Positions 19,366 to 29,198 of a DNA stretch of 64,000 bases are shown piece by piece; the stretch's first letter is position 1; each line of letters opens with the position of its first letter. The stretch comes from Bradyrhizobium sp. SZCCHNS1050 (GTDB taxonomy: Bacteria > Pseudomonadota > Alphaproteobacteria > Rhizobiales > Xanthobacteraceae). The notes under the pieces are model-generated. The model did not search any database. It was not told where the DNA came from and saw only the letters and a list, made by a program, of their open reading frames with translations. The position numbers and the translations under genes are program-made. Where the stretch lies: positions 3,475,501-3,539,500 of the forward strand of contig NZ_JAUETR010000001.1 of assembly GCF_032484785.1 (NCBI RefSeq). Direction: 5' to 3'.

Positions 19366-19370
19366 GAGGC

Positions 19371-20420
19371 ATGAATGAAGCATCGGAAGTCACCGGACTG
19401 CAGCCGATCGAGGACCTCGGCGGCAAGGCGCAGCCGCTGCTGCGGGTCGATGGCCTGACGAAGCATTTCCCGGTGCGTGGCGGCCTGTTCGGCGCGCGCA
19501 AGACCGTGCGCGCCGTCGACGACGTCTCGTTCGTCATCGGCAAGGGCGAGACGGTCGGCATCGTCGGCGAGTCCGGCTGCGGCAAGTCCACCACGGCGCG
19601 GCTCCTGATGCATCTGATGGACCGCGATGCCGGCGAGATCATCTTCGACGGCCGGCAGGTCGGCCACGAGATGTCGTTGCGCGAGCTCAGGCGCGGCATG
19701 CAGATGGTGTTCCAGGACTCCTATGCCTCGCTCAATCCGCGGCTGACGATCGAGGAGTCGATTGCATTCGGGCCGAAGGTGCACGGCATGACCGACACTG
19801 CGGCGCGTGCGCTGGCGCGCGAGCTGCTCGGCAAGGTCGGCCTGAGGCCCGAGACCTTCGCCAACCGTTATCCGCACGAGATCTCCGGCGGCCAGCGCCA
19901 GCGCGTCAACATCGCCCGTGCACTCGCTTTGTCGCCGCGACTGGTGATCCTCGACGAGGCGGTGTCGGCGCTCGACAAGTCGGTCGAGGCGCAGGTGCTG
20001 AACCTGCTGATGGACCTGAAGCGGGAGTTCGGCCTGACCTATCTGTTCATCAGCCACGACCTCAACGTCATCAACTACATTTCCGACCGCGTGCTGGTGA
20101 TGTATCTCGGCGAGGTCGTCGAGCTCGGTCCGGTCGAGGAGGTCTGGGCCAGGCCGGCGCATCCCTATACACGGGCGCTGCTGGCGGCGATGCCGTCCTC
20201 CGATCCCGACAGGCGCACGGAGGAGCCGCCGCTGTCTGGGGATCCACCCAACCCGATCGATCCGCCCGCCGGCTGCCGCTTCCACACCCGCTGTCCATTT
20301 GCCGAGCCGCCATGCGCGAATGTCGCGCCAAGATTGACGGAGCTGGATACAATGGGCCATCAGGCCGCCTGCCACATGGCGATCCCAGGCTCGGGACACA
20401 GCCGGGCGCCGGCCGCCTGA
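19371..20420 (+). CDS. Peptide-type ABC transporter ATP-binding protein (OppF/DppF family)
   Basis: Cytoplasmic ATPase of 349 residues. Walker A is GESGCGKSTT, the signature ISGGQRQRVNIARAL, and Walker B LVILDEAVSALDKS, with Ala where most family members have Pro after DE. The C-terminal OppF-type extension carries the cysteine cluster CRFHTRCPFAEPPCANVAPRL, which often ligates an iron-sulfur centre in these ATPases. It is the first of two ATPases; the OppD-type partner comes only after the AtzG-like/amidase pair. This order (F before D, split by two genes) is unusual. Confidence 0.94.
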   Translation: MNEASEVTGLQPIEDLGGKAQPLLRVDGLTKHFPVRGGLFGARKTVRAVDDVSFVIGKGETVGIVGESGCGKSTTARLLMHLMDRDAGEIIFDGRQVGHEMSLRELRRGMQMVFQDSYASLNPRLTIEESIAFGPKVHGMTDTAARALARELLGKVGLRPETFANRYPHEISGGQRQRVNIARALALSPRLVILDEAVSALDKSVEAQVLNLLMDLKREFGLTYLFISHDLNVINYISDRVLVMYLGEVVELGPVEEVWARPAHPYTRALLAAMPSSDPDRRTEEPPLSGDPPNPIDPPAGCRFHTRCPFAEPPCANVAPRLTELDTMGHQAACHMAIPGSGHSRAPAA

Positions 20421-20448
20421 CGGGCAGACACCAGCAGCGAGAAGCGGA

Positions 20449-20646
20449 ATGACCAGACCCACGCCCCAGCAAGTCAGTGCCATCGCGGAGGCCTCCGGCC
20501 TGCCGGTCGACAAGGAGGTTGCCACCCGCATCGCCGACTCGATCGGACCGGCCTTCGACAACTTCGCCGCGGTTGCCGGTACACTCCCATTCGACCTGGA
20601 GCCGGCGAGCTACGTCCTGGCGCAGACGCTGAAGGTGGGCCGATGA
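20449..20646 (+). CDS. AtzG-like small protein (DUF4089 type)
   Basis: The 65-residue helical protein (MTRPTPQQVSAIAEASGL... FDLEPASYVLAQTL) resembles AtzG, the small partner that stabilises the amidase AtzE in the cyanuric acid pathway and is homologous in fold to GatC. Its last four bases (ATGA) overlap the start of the amidase gene, the same arrangement as in atzG-atzE. The pair sits inside a peptide-type importer operon. I infer that it forms a heteromeric amidase acting on an imported amide or peptide-like compound. The family call rests on length, composition and position. Confidence 0.75.
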   Translation: MTRPTPQQVSAIAEASGLPVDKEVATRIADSIGPAFDNFAAVAGTLPFDLEPASYVLAQTLKVGR

Positions 20647-22055
20647 GCACCGAACCTGCCTTGATGACCCTGACCGACGTCGCGAAGGCGATTGCGGACA
20701 GGAAGCTCTCTTCGGTCGAGGTGACGCGCTCCTGCCTGCATCGCATCGCGCAGTGGCAGCCGAAGCTGAACGCCTTCATGGCGATCGAATCCGAGCCGGC
20801 GCTGAAGGCCGCCGCCGAGGCCGATGAAGCGCTCGCCAAGGACGGCCCCAAGGGCCCGCTGCACGGCGTTCCGCTTGCGCACAAGGACATGTATTACGAG
20901 GCCGGCCACATCTCGACCTGCGGCTCGCTGATTCGGCGCGACTTCGTCGCAACGACGACCTCGACCGCGCTGCAGCGGCTGAAGGATGCCGGTTCGATCC
21001 GGCTCGGCACCCTGCAGATGGCCGAATTCGCCTACGGCCCGACCGGGCACAACGCGCATTACGGTCCGGTGCACAATCCCTGGAAGCTCGGCTACGTCAC
21101 CGGTGGCTCGTCGTCCGGCTCCGGCTCGGCGGTCGGCGCGCGCCTGACCTTCGCGGCACTCGGCTCCGATACCGGCGGCTCGATCCGCATGCCCGCGAAT
21201 TTCTGCGGCGTCACCGGCCTGAAGGTGACCTGGGGCCGCGTCAGCCGCGCCGGTGCGATGCCGCTGTCGCAGTCGCTCGACACGGTCGGGCCGCTGGCGC
21301 AGACCGCGGAGGATTGTGCGCTGATCCTTGGGCTGATGGCTGGTCCCGATTCCGAGGATCCTACCGCCAGCGCGGCACCCGTGCCGGACTATGTCGCCGC
21401 CACCCAGGCCTCGATCAAGGGTCTCAGGATCGGCGTGCCCAAGGCGTTCTATGTCGACGACCTCGATCCTGAGGTGGCGCGCTGTCTCGATGCGACGATC
21501 GCGGTGCTGAAGACCGAGGGCGCCGATGTGGTTCAGGTCGAGCTGCCGAATCAGCGCCAGCTCACCGCAGCCTGCCAGCTCGTGCTAGCGGTCGAGGCGG
21601 CCGCCTTCCACAAGCGCTGGATGATCGAGCGTCCGCAGGACTATGGCCCGCAGGTGCTGATGCGGCTGCAGAACGCTCTGGCCGTCTCCGGCGTCGCCTA
21701 TCTCGAAGCGCTGCGTTGGCGCGGTGCGGCGCTGGCGGCGCATGTCGCGGCAACCTCTGGCGTCGATGCCGTGATCGCGCCGGTGTCGCCGCTGGTGACG
21801 CCCTCGATCGCCGAGAGCGATGTCGGCGGCGCGCCGGGTGCGGAAGCTGTGATCCAGCGCATCACCCGCTTCACCCGCCCGGTGAACTATCTCGGCCTGC
21901 CGTCGCTGGCGATCCCGACCGGCTTCACGTCGACGGGGCTTCCTGTCGGCATGCAACTGATCGGCCGCTCCTTCGATGAGGCTACGATTCTGACCATCGG
22001 CGCCGCCTTCCAGCGCGCGACTGATTTCCACGCCAGGGTGCCGACGCTGCCATGA
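20643..22055 (+). CDS. Amidase-signature hydrolase, AtzE/GatA-like
   Basis: Cytoplasmic amidase of 470 residues. The amidase-signature triad is visible as Lys81 (PLAHKDMY), the cis-serine in VTGGSSSGSGS (about Ser157) and the nucleophile Ser180 (DTGGSIRMPA). The partner AtzG-like protein is encoded directly upstream with a four-base overlap. Members of this group cleave biuret derivatives, amides or aminoacyl-amides. Because transporter genes surround it, the natural substrate is probably the compound imported by the ABC system. It is not a true GatA by context, since there is no gatB. Confidence 0.92.
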   Translation: MSTEPALMTLTDVAKAIADRKLSSVEVTRSCLHRIAQWQPKLNAFMAIESEPALKAAAEADEALAKDGPKGPLHGVPLAHKDMYYEAGHISTCGSLIRRDFVATTTSTALQRLKDAGSIRLGTLQMAEFAYGPTGHNAHYGPVHNPWKLGYVTGGSSSGSGSAVGARLTFAALGSDTGGSIRMPANFCGVTGLKVTWGRVSRAGAMPLSQSLDTVGPLAQTAEDCALILGLMAGPDSEDPTASAAPVPDYVAATQASIKGLRIGVPKAFYVDDLDPEVARCLDATIAVLKTEGADVVQVELPNQRQLTAACQLVLAVEAAAFHKRWMIERPQDYGPQVLMRLQNALAVSGVAYLEALRWRGAALAAHVAATSGVDAVIAPVSPLVTPSIAESDVGGAPGAEAVIQRITRFTRPVNYLGLPSLAIPTGFTSTGLPVGMQLIGRSFDEATILTIGAAFQRATDFHARVPTLP

Positions 22056-22086
22056 GGGAGACCTGTGCATACCGTCCGACGGTCTC

Positions 22087-22250
22087 ACCCTCCCCTGGAG
22101 GGGGAGGGTCGATTGCGCATCTCATGCGCAATCGGGGTGGGGTGACGGTCTCTCCCCTTGGAAGCAAGTCCATGGAGGGGCTGTCACCCCACCCCGTCTC
22201 GCATTCCGCTGCGCTTCATGCGAGCCGACCCTCCCCCTCCAGGGGAGGGT
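22087..22250. repeat. Large palindromic intergenic repeat
   Basis: Outer arms (22087-22111 and 22226-22250) carry ACCCTCCCCTGGAGGGGGAG and its complement. Inner arms GGGGTGGGGTGAC (22134-22146) and GTCACCCCACCCC (22183-22195) are perfect complements. The element fills most of the gap between the amidase and the OppD-type ATPase gene. It looks like a mobile palindromic repeat inserted in the operon. Confidence 0.75.
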
Positions 22251-22309
22251 CGCAGCTCACTTCGCAATTGGCCACGGTGTTCCTGACGGCAAGGTGAGAT
22301 AGCCTCCCC

Positions 22310-23293
<984 letters not shown>

Positions 23294-23417
23294 CGGTTCG
23301 CCCGAAACGCGCTCCTCACCGGCCGAAACCGTCCATCGCGTGTCGAAGCGTCGCAACGGCCTCGCTAAGGTGCTGCCACGCGTGGGACCGATCGTCCGCG
23401 CTGGATGAGGACACGCC

Positions 23418-23687
23418 ATGCACGTATCGAACGAAGGTATCCTGGTCATTCTGTTCGTTGGCCTGGTTGCAGGCTGGCTGGCCGGCAAGATCGTCCGCGG
23501 CACCGGCTTCGGGCTGGTCGGCGACATCGTGATCGGCGTGCTCGGCGCCTTGGTCGCAAGCCTGATCTTCCCGCGGCTTGGCGTCCGGATCGGCACCGGC
23601 CTCGTGTCGGAAATCGTCTATTCCGCGCTCGGCGCCATCATTCTCCTGCTGGTGGTGCGGCTGGTGCGGACCGGCGGGCGGCTCTAG
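23418..23687 (+). CDS. GlsB/YeaQ/YmgE-family small membrane protein
   Basis: The 89-residue protein has three hydrophobic helices, with the family pattern GLVAGWLAGKIVRGTGFGLVGDIVIGVLGALVASLIF and a C-terminal helix rich in Ile/Leu/Val. This family (transglycosylase-associated protein in older annotations) is linked to stress responses in several bacteria, but its biochemical role is unknown. It stands alone between the importer and the type I secretion genes. Confidence 0.9.
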   Translation: MHVSNEGILVILFVGLVAGWLAGKIVRGTGFGLVGDIVIGVLGALVASLIFPRLGVRIGTGLVSEIVYSALGAIILLLVVRLVRTGGRL

Positions 23688-23881
23688 GACTTGCGATCCG
23701 GCGTGGCTGAACGTTTGCACCGCGCCACGCGACATACCCCAGCACATAGCTAATTTACGCTAAAGTGAGCATCGTTGGACGCTCACCGCGGGAATCAGTA
23801 TATTTCGCCTTGTTTGCCGCCAGTTTGTGCTTTTGGTCGGCGGCCACGTAGCTCATTTGATCAATTGAAGAGATGGTGGTG

Positions 23882-25624
23882 ATGGCGGCTGCACCTCACG
23901 TGAGGCAATCCGAGCTCAGCGATGCCTTGCGCGGTTGCCGTAGCGCCTTCATCGGCGTCGGGGTGATGAGCTGCATCATCAACCTGCTGTATCTCACCGG
24001 CTCGATCTTCATGCTCGAGGTCTACGATCGGGTGCTGCCGAGCCGGTCCGTGCCGACGCTGATCGGCCTGATCATCATCGCCGCGGGGCTTTACGCCGCC
24101 CAGGGCGCGCTCGACATGATCCGCAGCCGCATTCTCGGCCGGATCGGCACCGCGCTGGACGAGAGCCTGAACGCGCGGGTGTTCGACACCGTGGTGCGGC
24201 TGCCGCTGTCCGCCGGCGGCCGCAACGAGGGCCTGCAGCCGCTGCGCGACCTCGATAACATCAGGAGCTTCCTCGGCAGCCAGGGGCCGGGCGCGTTCTT
24301 CGATCTGCCGTGGCTGCCGCTGTATCTGGCGATCTGCTTCGCTTTTCACGTGATGCTCGGCGTTACCGCGCTGGCCGGCGCCATCATCCTCGTCGCCCTG
24401 ACGCTGATCACCGAATTCCTCACCCGCACGCCGGCCAAGGAGGCGATGGGGCTCGCCGCCCGCCGCAACGATCTCGCCACCTCAAGTCGCCGCAACGCCG
24501 AGGTCCTGGTCGCGATGGGCATGACCGGGCGCATGCTGTCGCGCTGGAGCGAGACCAACGAAAAATATCTCGCCGGCAACCAGCGCGCCAGCGACGTCGC
24601 CGGCGGCCTCGGCGCCATCGCCAAGGTGCTGCGCATGATGCTGCAGTCCGCGGTGCTCGCGGTCGGCGCCTATCTCGTGATCCATCAGGAGGCGACCGCG
24701 GGCATCATCATCGCCGGCTCGATCCTGAGCGCGCGGGCGCTGGCGCCCGTCGATCTCGCGATCGCACATTGGAAGAGCTTCGTTGCCGCGCGCCAGAGCT
24801 GGCGCCGTCTCAGCCATCTGTTGCAGACGATGCCGCAGCGACCGGCGCCGACCCTGCTGCAGCCGCCGGTCGGCAAGCTCTCGGTCGAGGCCATCTCGAT
24901 CGTCGCGCCGGGGGACCAGAAGGCGATCGTGCAGGACGTGAGCTTCGCGTTGTCGGCCGGCAATGGCCTCGGCATCATCGGTCCGAGCGCGTCGGGCAAG
25001 TCATCGCTGGTGCGGGCGCTGGTCGGTGTCTGGCGTCCGGTGCGCGGCCATGTCCGGCTCGATGGTGCGGCGCTCGACCAATGGTCGACGGACGAGCTCG
25101 GCCGTCACATCGGCTATCTGCCGCAGGATGTCGAATTGTTCGCAGGCTCCGTCGCGCAGAACATCTGCCGTTTCGATCCGCAGGCCTCCGCCGACGGCAT
25201 CATCGCCGCCGCCAAGGAAGCCGGCGTGCACGACATGATCATCAAGATGCGCGACGGCTATGACACAGAGATCGGCGAGCAGGGGGCCGCGCTGTCGGCA
25301 GGCCAGGCGCAGCGCGTGGCGCTGGCGCGCGCGCTCTATGGCAATCCGTTCCTGATCGTGCTCGACGAGCCCAACTCCAATCTCGATACCGAAGGCGACG
25401 AGGCGCTGTCACGCGCGGTGCGCTCAGCGCGGGCGCGCGGCGCGATCGTGGTCGTCGTCGCGCACCGGCCGATCGGCATCGAGGCGGTCGACCAGGTGCT
25501 GGTCATGAAGGACGGCCGCGCCCAGGCGTTCGGTCCGAAGGAGACGGTGCTGGCGCAGGTGCTGCAGCCGCGTGCGCCGTCGCCGATCAAGATCGTCTCG
25601 GAAGCCGGAGTGGCAAAGCCATGA
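23882..25624 (+). CDS. Type I secretion system permease/ATPase (PrtD family)
   Basis: Inner-membrane exporter fusing an N-terminal membrane domain (about residues 20-300) to an ATPase domain. Walker A is GPSASGKSSLVRALVG, the signature LSAGQAQRVALARAL, and Walker B FLIVLDEPNSNLD. The absence of an N-terminal C39 domain and the length near 580 residues fit the PrtD/AprD/RaxB-less class that exports RTX-like proteins. I place the start at ATG 23882, nine bases after GAAGAG; ATG 23873 directly abuts that site. The stop overlaps the HlyD-type gene by four bases. No TolC homologue or substrate is adjacent. Confidence 0.93.
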   Translation: MAAAPHVRQSELSDALRGCRSAFIGVGVMSCIINLLYLTGSIFMLEVYDRVLPSRSVPTLIGLIIIAAGLYAAQGALDMIRSRILGRIGTALDESLNARVFDTVVRLPLSAGGRNEGLQPLRDLDNIRSFLGSQGPGAFFDLPWLPLYLAICFAFHVMLGVTALAGAIILVALTLITEFLTRTPAKEAMGLAARRNDLATSSRRNAEVLVAMGMTGRMLSRWSETNEKYLAGNQRASDVAGGLGAIAKVLRMMLQSAVLAVGAYLVIHQEATAGIIIAGSILSARALAPVDLAIAHWKSFVAARQSWRRLSHLLQTMPQRPAPTLLQPPVGKLSVEAISIVAPGDQKAIVQDVSFALSAGNGLGIIGPSASGKSSLVRALVGVWRPVRGHVRLDGAALDQWSTDELGRHIGYLPQDVELFAGSVAQNICRFDPQASADGIIAAAKEAGVHDMIIKMRDGYDTEIGEQGAALSAGQAQRVALARALYGNPFLIVLDEPNSNLDTEGDEALSRAVRSARARGAIVVVVAHRPIGIEAVDQVLVMKDGRAQAFGPKETVLAQVLQPRAPSPIKIVSEAGVAKP

Positions 25625-26961
25625 GCAGTCAGGTCGTTGCCGGTCCACTTCCTGGCGGCCGCAAGACGGAGAGCGTGCGCGAGTCGATCCGCCGCCACCT
25701 GCTGATCGGCATGGGCGTCGTCGTTGCGGTCGCCGGCGGGCTTGGCGGCTGGGCCGCGACGCAGCAGATTTCCGGCGCGTTGATCGCGCCCGGCCAGATC
25801 GTGGTCGAATCCAACGTCAAGAAGGTGCAGCATCCGACCGGCGGCGTGGTCGGCGAGCTTCGGGCGCGCGACGGCGACGTCGTCAAGTCCGGCGACATCG
25901 TGGTGCGGCTCGACGACACCGTGACCAAGGCAAGTCTCGCCATCGTCACCAAGAACCTCGATGCGCTGCAGGCGCGCGCCGCCCGGCTGGAGGCCGAGCA
26001 GCGCGGCTGGGCCAAGATCCTGTTTCCGCCGCAGTTGCTGCAGCGCATGAGCGATCCCGAGGTCAAGAGCCTGACGGCGAGCGAGACCAAGCTGTTCGAG
26101 GTCCGCGTCAACGGCCGCATTGGTCAGAAGGCGCAGCTGCGCGAGCGCGTCACCCAGCTGAACGAGGAGATCGAGGGACTCTCCGCGCAGGTCAGCGCCA
26201 AGGACCAGGAGATCGCGCTGGTCCAGAAGGAGCTCGACGGCGTGCGCCAGCTCTATGAGCAGCATCTGGTGCAGCTGTCGCGCCTGACCACCTTGGAGCG
26301 CGACGCCGCCCGCCTCAACGGCGAGCGCGCGCAATTCATCGCCGCGCGCGCCCAGGCCAAGGGCAAGATCAGCGAGACCGAGCTGCAGATCATCCAGGTC
26401 GACAAGGACATGGTCAGCGAGGTGTCCAAGGATCTGCGCGAGACCACCGACAAGATCGGCGAGTTCGTCGAGCGCAAGGTCACCGCCGAGGACCAGCTTC
26501 GCCGCGTCGACATCCGCGCGCCGCAGGACGGCATGGTGCTGCAGTCGAGCGTCCATACCGTCGGCGGCGTCATCACCGCCGGCGACACCATCATGCTGAT
26601 CGTGCCGCAGAGCGATGATCTCCAGGTCGAGGCCAAGGTCAATCCGCAGGACATCGACAAGCTGCAGGTCGGCCAGAAGACGTTGCTGCGGCTGTCCGCC
26701 TTCAACCAGCGCACCACGCCGGAGCTGAACGGCGTCGTCAGCCGCGTCTCGCCCGACGTCACCACCGACCAGCGCACCGGCCAGAGCTATTACACCATCC
26801 GCGTCTCGATGCCGCCCGAGGAGATCGCAAGGCTCGGCGACGTCAAGCTGATTCCGGGCATGCCGGTCGAGGCATTCGTGCAGACCGGCGACCGCACTGT
26901 CATTTCCTACCTGATGAAGCCGCTGCACGACCAGCTGATGCGTGCGTTCCGGGAGAAGTGA
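25621..26961 (+). CDS. Type I secretion periplasmic adaptor (HlyD/PrtE family)
   Basis: Membrane fusion protein of 446 residues. It has one N-terminal membrane helix (LLIGMGVVVAVAGGLGGWAA), a first biotinyl-lipoyl half (KKVQHPTGGVVGELRARDGD), a long coiled coil (about residues 95-285, rich in Glu/Lys/Gln heptads), a second lipoyl half (DIRAPQDGMVLQSSVHTVGGV) and a beta-barrel C-terminus ending LMRAFREK. It bridges the PrtD-type ATPase, encoded just upstream with an ATGA overlap, to an outer-membrane TolC. One candidate client in this window is the giant FecR/VCBS protein about 14 kb away, which is inference. Confidence 0.93.
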   Translation: MSSQVVAGPLPGGRKTESVRESIRRHLLIGMGVVVAVAGGLGGWAATQQISGALIAPGQIVVESNVKKVQHPTGGVVGELRARDGDVVKSGDIVVRLDDTVTKASLAIVTKNLDALQARAARLEAEQRGWAKILFPPQLLQRMSDPEVKSLTASETKLFEVRVNGRIGQKAQLRERVTQLNEEIEGLSAQVSAKDQEIALVQKELDGVRQLYEQHLVQLSRLTTLERDAARLNGERAQFIAARAQAKGKISETELQIIQVDKDMVSEVSKDLRETTDKIGEFVERKVTAEDQLRRVDIRAPQDGMVLQSSVHTVGGVITAGDTIMLIVPQSDDLQVEAKVNPQDIDKLQVGQKTLLRLSAFNQRTTPELNGVVSRVSPDVTTDQRTGQSYYTIRVSMPPEEIARLGDVKLIPGMPVEAFVQTGDRTVISYLMKPLHDQLMRAFREK

Positions 26962-27011
26962 AGGGCCCTGCTACCGTCCCTGCAGAGACCGCGGGCAGCG
27001 CTCCAATCTCG

Positions 27012-27172
27012 CTGTCATCCCCGCGAACGCGGGGATCCATAACCACAGGGAGCAGTCGTGGTGCGAGATGCTCGTGACGTCTCGCGTCGCGCCCCATTTC
27101 TGCTGCGGAGTATGGGTCCCGGGTCGGCGCCCGCCGACGCTGCGCGTCATCGGGCTTGCCCGGGACGACAGC
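27012..27172. repeat. Palindromic intergenic element (GTCATCCCCGCG type)
   Basis: It begins GCTGTCATCCCCGCGAACGC and ends with GGGACGACAGC, giving near-matching inverted ends. An inner hairpin ATCCCCGCGAACGCGGGGAT lies at 27017-27036. A related element lies at 46831-46955. Such elements are frequent in Bradyrhizobium gene gaps. It lies between convergent genes, after the HlyD-type gene and before the end of the CinA-like gene. Confidence 0.65.
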
Positions 27173-27175
27173 GGT

Positions 27176-27658
27176 TTATTCGTCGAGTTTCTTGAGTAAC
27201 AGCTCCAGCGCGCTTTTCGCGAACAGCTGCATGTTGGCAAAACGGTCGCTGTGGCCGCTCTCCAGAGTGACGACTGCGGTCGCGGGCCCCGCAACCGCGA
27301 AGCACGCATGTCCCGCCGCGTCGCCATAGCGATTGCCGGCAGGACCCGCGGCACCGGTCTCCGACACTCCCCAATCAGTCGCAAAGCGCGTCCTGATCTG
27401 CCGCGCCAGCAGCTCCGCATAAGGCTCCGACGCCGAGCGGATGCCCTTCATCGCCTCGTCCGGAATGTCCATCAGCACGCGGCGGGCGTCGCGCGTATAG
27501 ACCACGGCGCCGCCGAGGAAATAGGCGGAGGCGCCGGGCACCGCGAGCAGCGCCGCCGCGATCAGGCCGCCGGCGGAGGATTCCGCAACGGCAATGGTCT
27601 GCTTTTTGGCGGTCAGCCGCGCCGCGACCTTCTCGGCGACAGCGATGAGGTGCTGCAT
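27176..27658 (-). CDS. CinA C-terminal-domain protein, nicotinamide-nucleotide amidase type (PncC-like)
   Basis: The 160-residue protein is a stand-alone CinA C-terminal domain: IAVAESSAGGLIAAALLAVPGASAYFLGGAVVYT, then SETGAAGPAGNRYGDAAGHACFAV. In PncC this domain deamidates nicotinamide mononucleotide to nicotinate mononucleotide in NAD salvage; Ser in AESSAGG and a Thr/Lys pair are involved. I prefer the ATG at 27658 because AAGGA lies eight bases upstream; the ATG at 27667 is too close to it. Enzyme activity is inferred from family only. Confidence 0.85.
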   Translation of the reverse strand: MQHLIAVAEKVAARLTAKKQTIAVAESSAGGLIAAALLAVPGASAYFLGGAVVYTRDARRVLMDIPDEAMKGIRSASEPYAELLARQIRTRFATDWGVSETGAAGPAGNRYGDAAGHACFAVAGPATAVVTLESGHSDRFANMQLFAKSALELLLKKLDE

Positions 27659-27767
27659 GGCGTTCATCCTTCGGCAGCGTCGACACCCGCCGCTGCCGGC
27701 TGCTGTTCATTCCCCACCATCATGCGCCGAAAGCGCGCGCCAAGGAAGGCGCTGCCCCTCGCAGCGA

Positions 27768-29078
27768 TCACGCAATGATCGGCTCGCGCGCCGCGACGGC
27801 CTGGCGGCCGCCGCGATAGACGGTCATCGCTGCGATGATACCGAGCACGGCGGCGCACATCAGCCAGTAGCCGGGCGAGGCCTTGTCGCCGGTCTTGTTG
27901 ATGAGCCAGGTCGAGACCGCCGGCGTCGCGGTGCCGAACAGCCCAGCCGCCAGCGCAAAGGCGATCGAGAAGCAGGTGGTGCGGACATGCGCAGGCACGA
28001 TCTCGACCAGGCAGCCCAGCATGGTGCCGCTGTAGACGCCGAAATAGAACGAGAACAGCATTTCGACCGCGAGCAGCTTGCCGAAGCTCGGCGCCGCCGC
28101 GAGCCAGTGCAAGGCGGGATAGGCGGTCAGCAACGCCAGAGCCGCGATGGTCACCAGCACCGGCTTGCGTCCGATCCGATCCGACACCGCGCCGCCGACC
28201 GGATTCCATAAGAAGTTGGTCACGGCGACCAGCAAAGTGACGAGCAGTGAATCCGACGCCGACAGCTTCAGCTGCTTGCCGAAGCCGGGACCGTAGACGG
28301 TGATGAAGTAGAACGTCGTCGTGGTCAGCACCGCGATCATCATGCCGAGGATCACGATGCGCCAGTTCTCCAGCGCCGAGGCGAATACTTCGCGCGCGGT
28401 CGGGTGCTTCTTCATCGCGAGGAAGGCCGGCGTCTCCTCCAGCGTGCGGCGCAGGAAGAAGATCAGCGGAATGATCAGGCAGCCGATGAAGAAGGGAATG
28501 CGCCAGCCCCAGGCGGCCACCATGTCCGCCGGCATGGCCTGGTTGAGCACGTAGCCGATGACTGACGCGACGAAGATCGCGACCTGCTGGCTGGACGACT
28601 GGAACGAGGTGTAGAGGCCGCGATTGCCGGGCGTGGAGATCTCGGACAGATAGACCGACACGCCGCCGAGCTCGACACCGGCCGAGAAGCCCTGCAACAG
28701 CCGGCCGAGCAGCACGATGATCGGGGCCGCGATGCCGATCGTCGCATAGGTCGGGCAGAATGCGATGACGATCGTGCCGATCGCCATGATGCCGAGCGTC
28801 ACGATCAGGCCCTGGCGCCGGCCGATCTTGTCGACATAGGCGCCGAGCACGATGGCGCCGACCGGTCGCATCAGGGCGCCGAGCCAGAACACGCCATAGG
28901 CATTGAGCAGAGATGCAGTCTCGTTCTCCGATGGGAAGAACGCCTTGGCGATGATCGGGGCGTAGAAGCCGAACAGGAAGAAGTCGAACTGCTCGAGGAA
29001 ATTGCCGCTGGTGGCGCGCAGGATCGCGCCGATGCGCGAATGGATCGTAGCCGGCTGCGGGATTGACGTTGAGGACAC
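27768..29078 (-). CDS. MFS transporter, metabolite:H+ symporter (MHS) family
   Basis: Inner-membrane transporter of 436 residues with about 12 helices. The N-terminus [26 protein letters not shown] is diagnostic of the MHS group (citrate, alpha-ketoglutarate, proline/betaine and aromatic acid symporters). The loop between helices 2 and 3 carries [24 protein letters not shown]. The gene lies downstream of, and on the same strand as, a LysR regulator, which may control it. The substrate is likely an organic acid but cannot be named. Confidence 0.9.
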   Translation of the reverse strand: MSSTSIPQPATIHSRIGAILRATSGNFLEQFDFFLFGFYAPIIAKAFFPSENETASLLNAYGVFWLGALMRPVGAIVLGAYVDKIGRRQGLIVTLGIMAIGTIVIAFCPTYATIGIAAPIIVLLGRLLQGFSAGVELGGVSVYLSEISTPGNRGLYTSFQSSSQQVAIFVASVIGYVLNQAMPADMVAAWGWRIPFFIGCLIIPLIFFLRRTLEETPAFLAMKKHPTAREVFASALENWRIVILGMMIAVLTTTTFYFITVYGPGFGKQLKLSASDSLLVTLLVAVTNFLWNPVGGAVSDRIGRKPVLVTIAALALLTAYPALHWLAAAPSFGKLLAVEMLFSFYFGVYSGTMLGCLVEIVPAHVRTTCFSIAFALAAGLFGTATPAVSTWLINKTGDKASPGYWLMCAAVLGIIAAMTVYRGGRQAVAAREPIIA

Positions 29079-29198
29079 GCGGGGAAACTCCTACCGTCGA
29101 GAGGCTCGTGCGGAGGATTTCTACGCCGGCCGAGGGGAAAGGTGCGACAATCTGCCACGCCAAGCCCTGGCGGCCAATAGCTTTGCGCTCAAGGCGCT

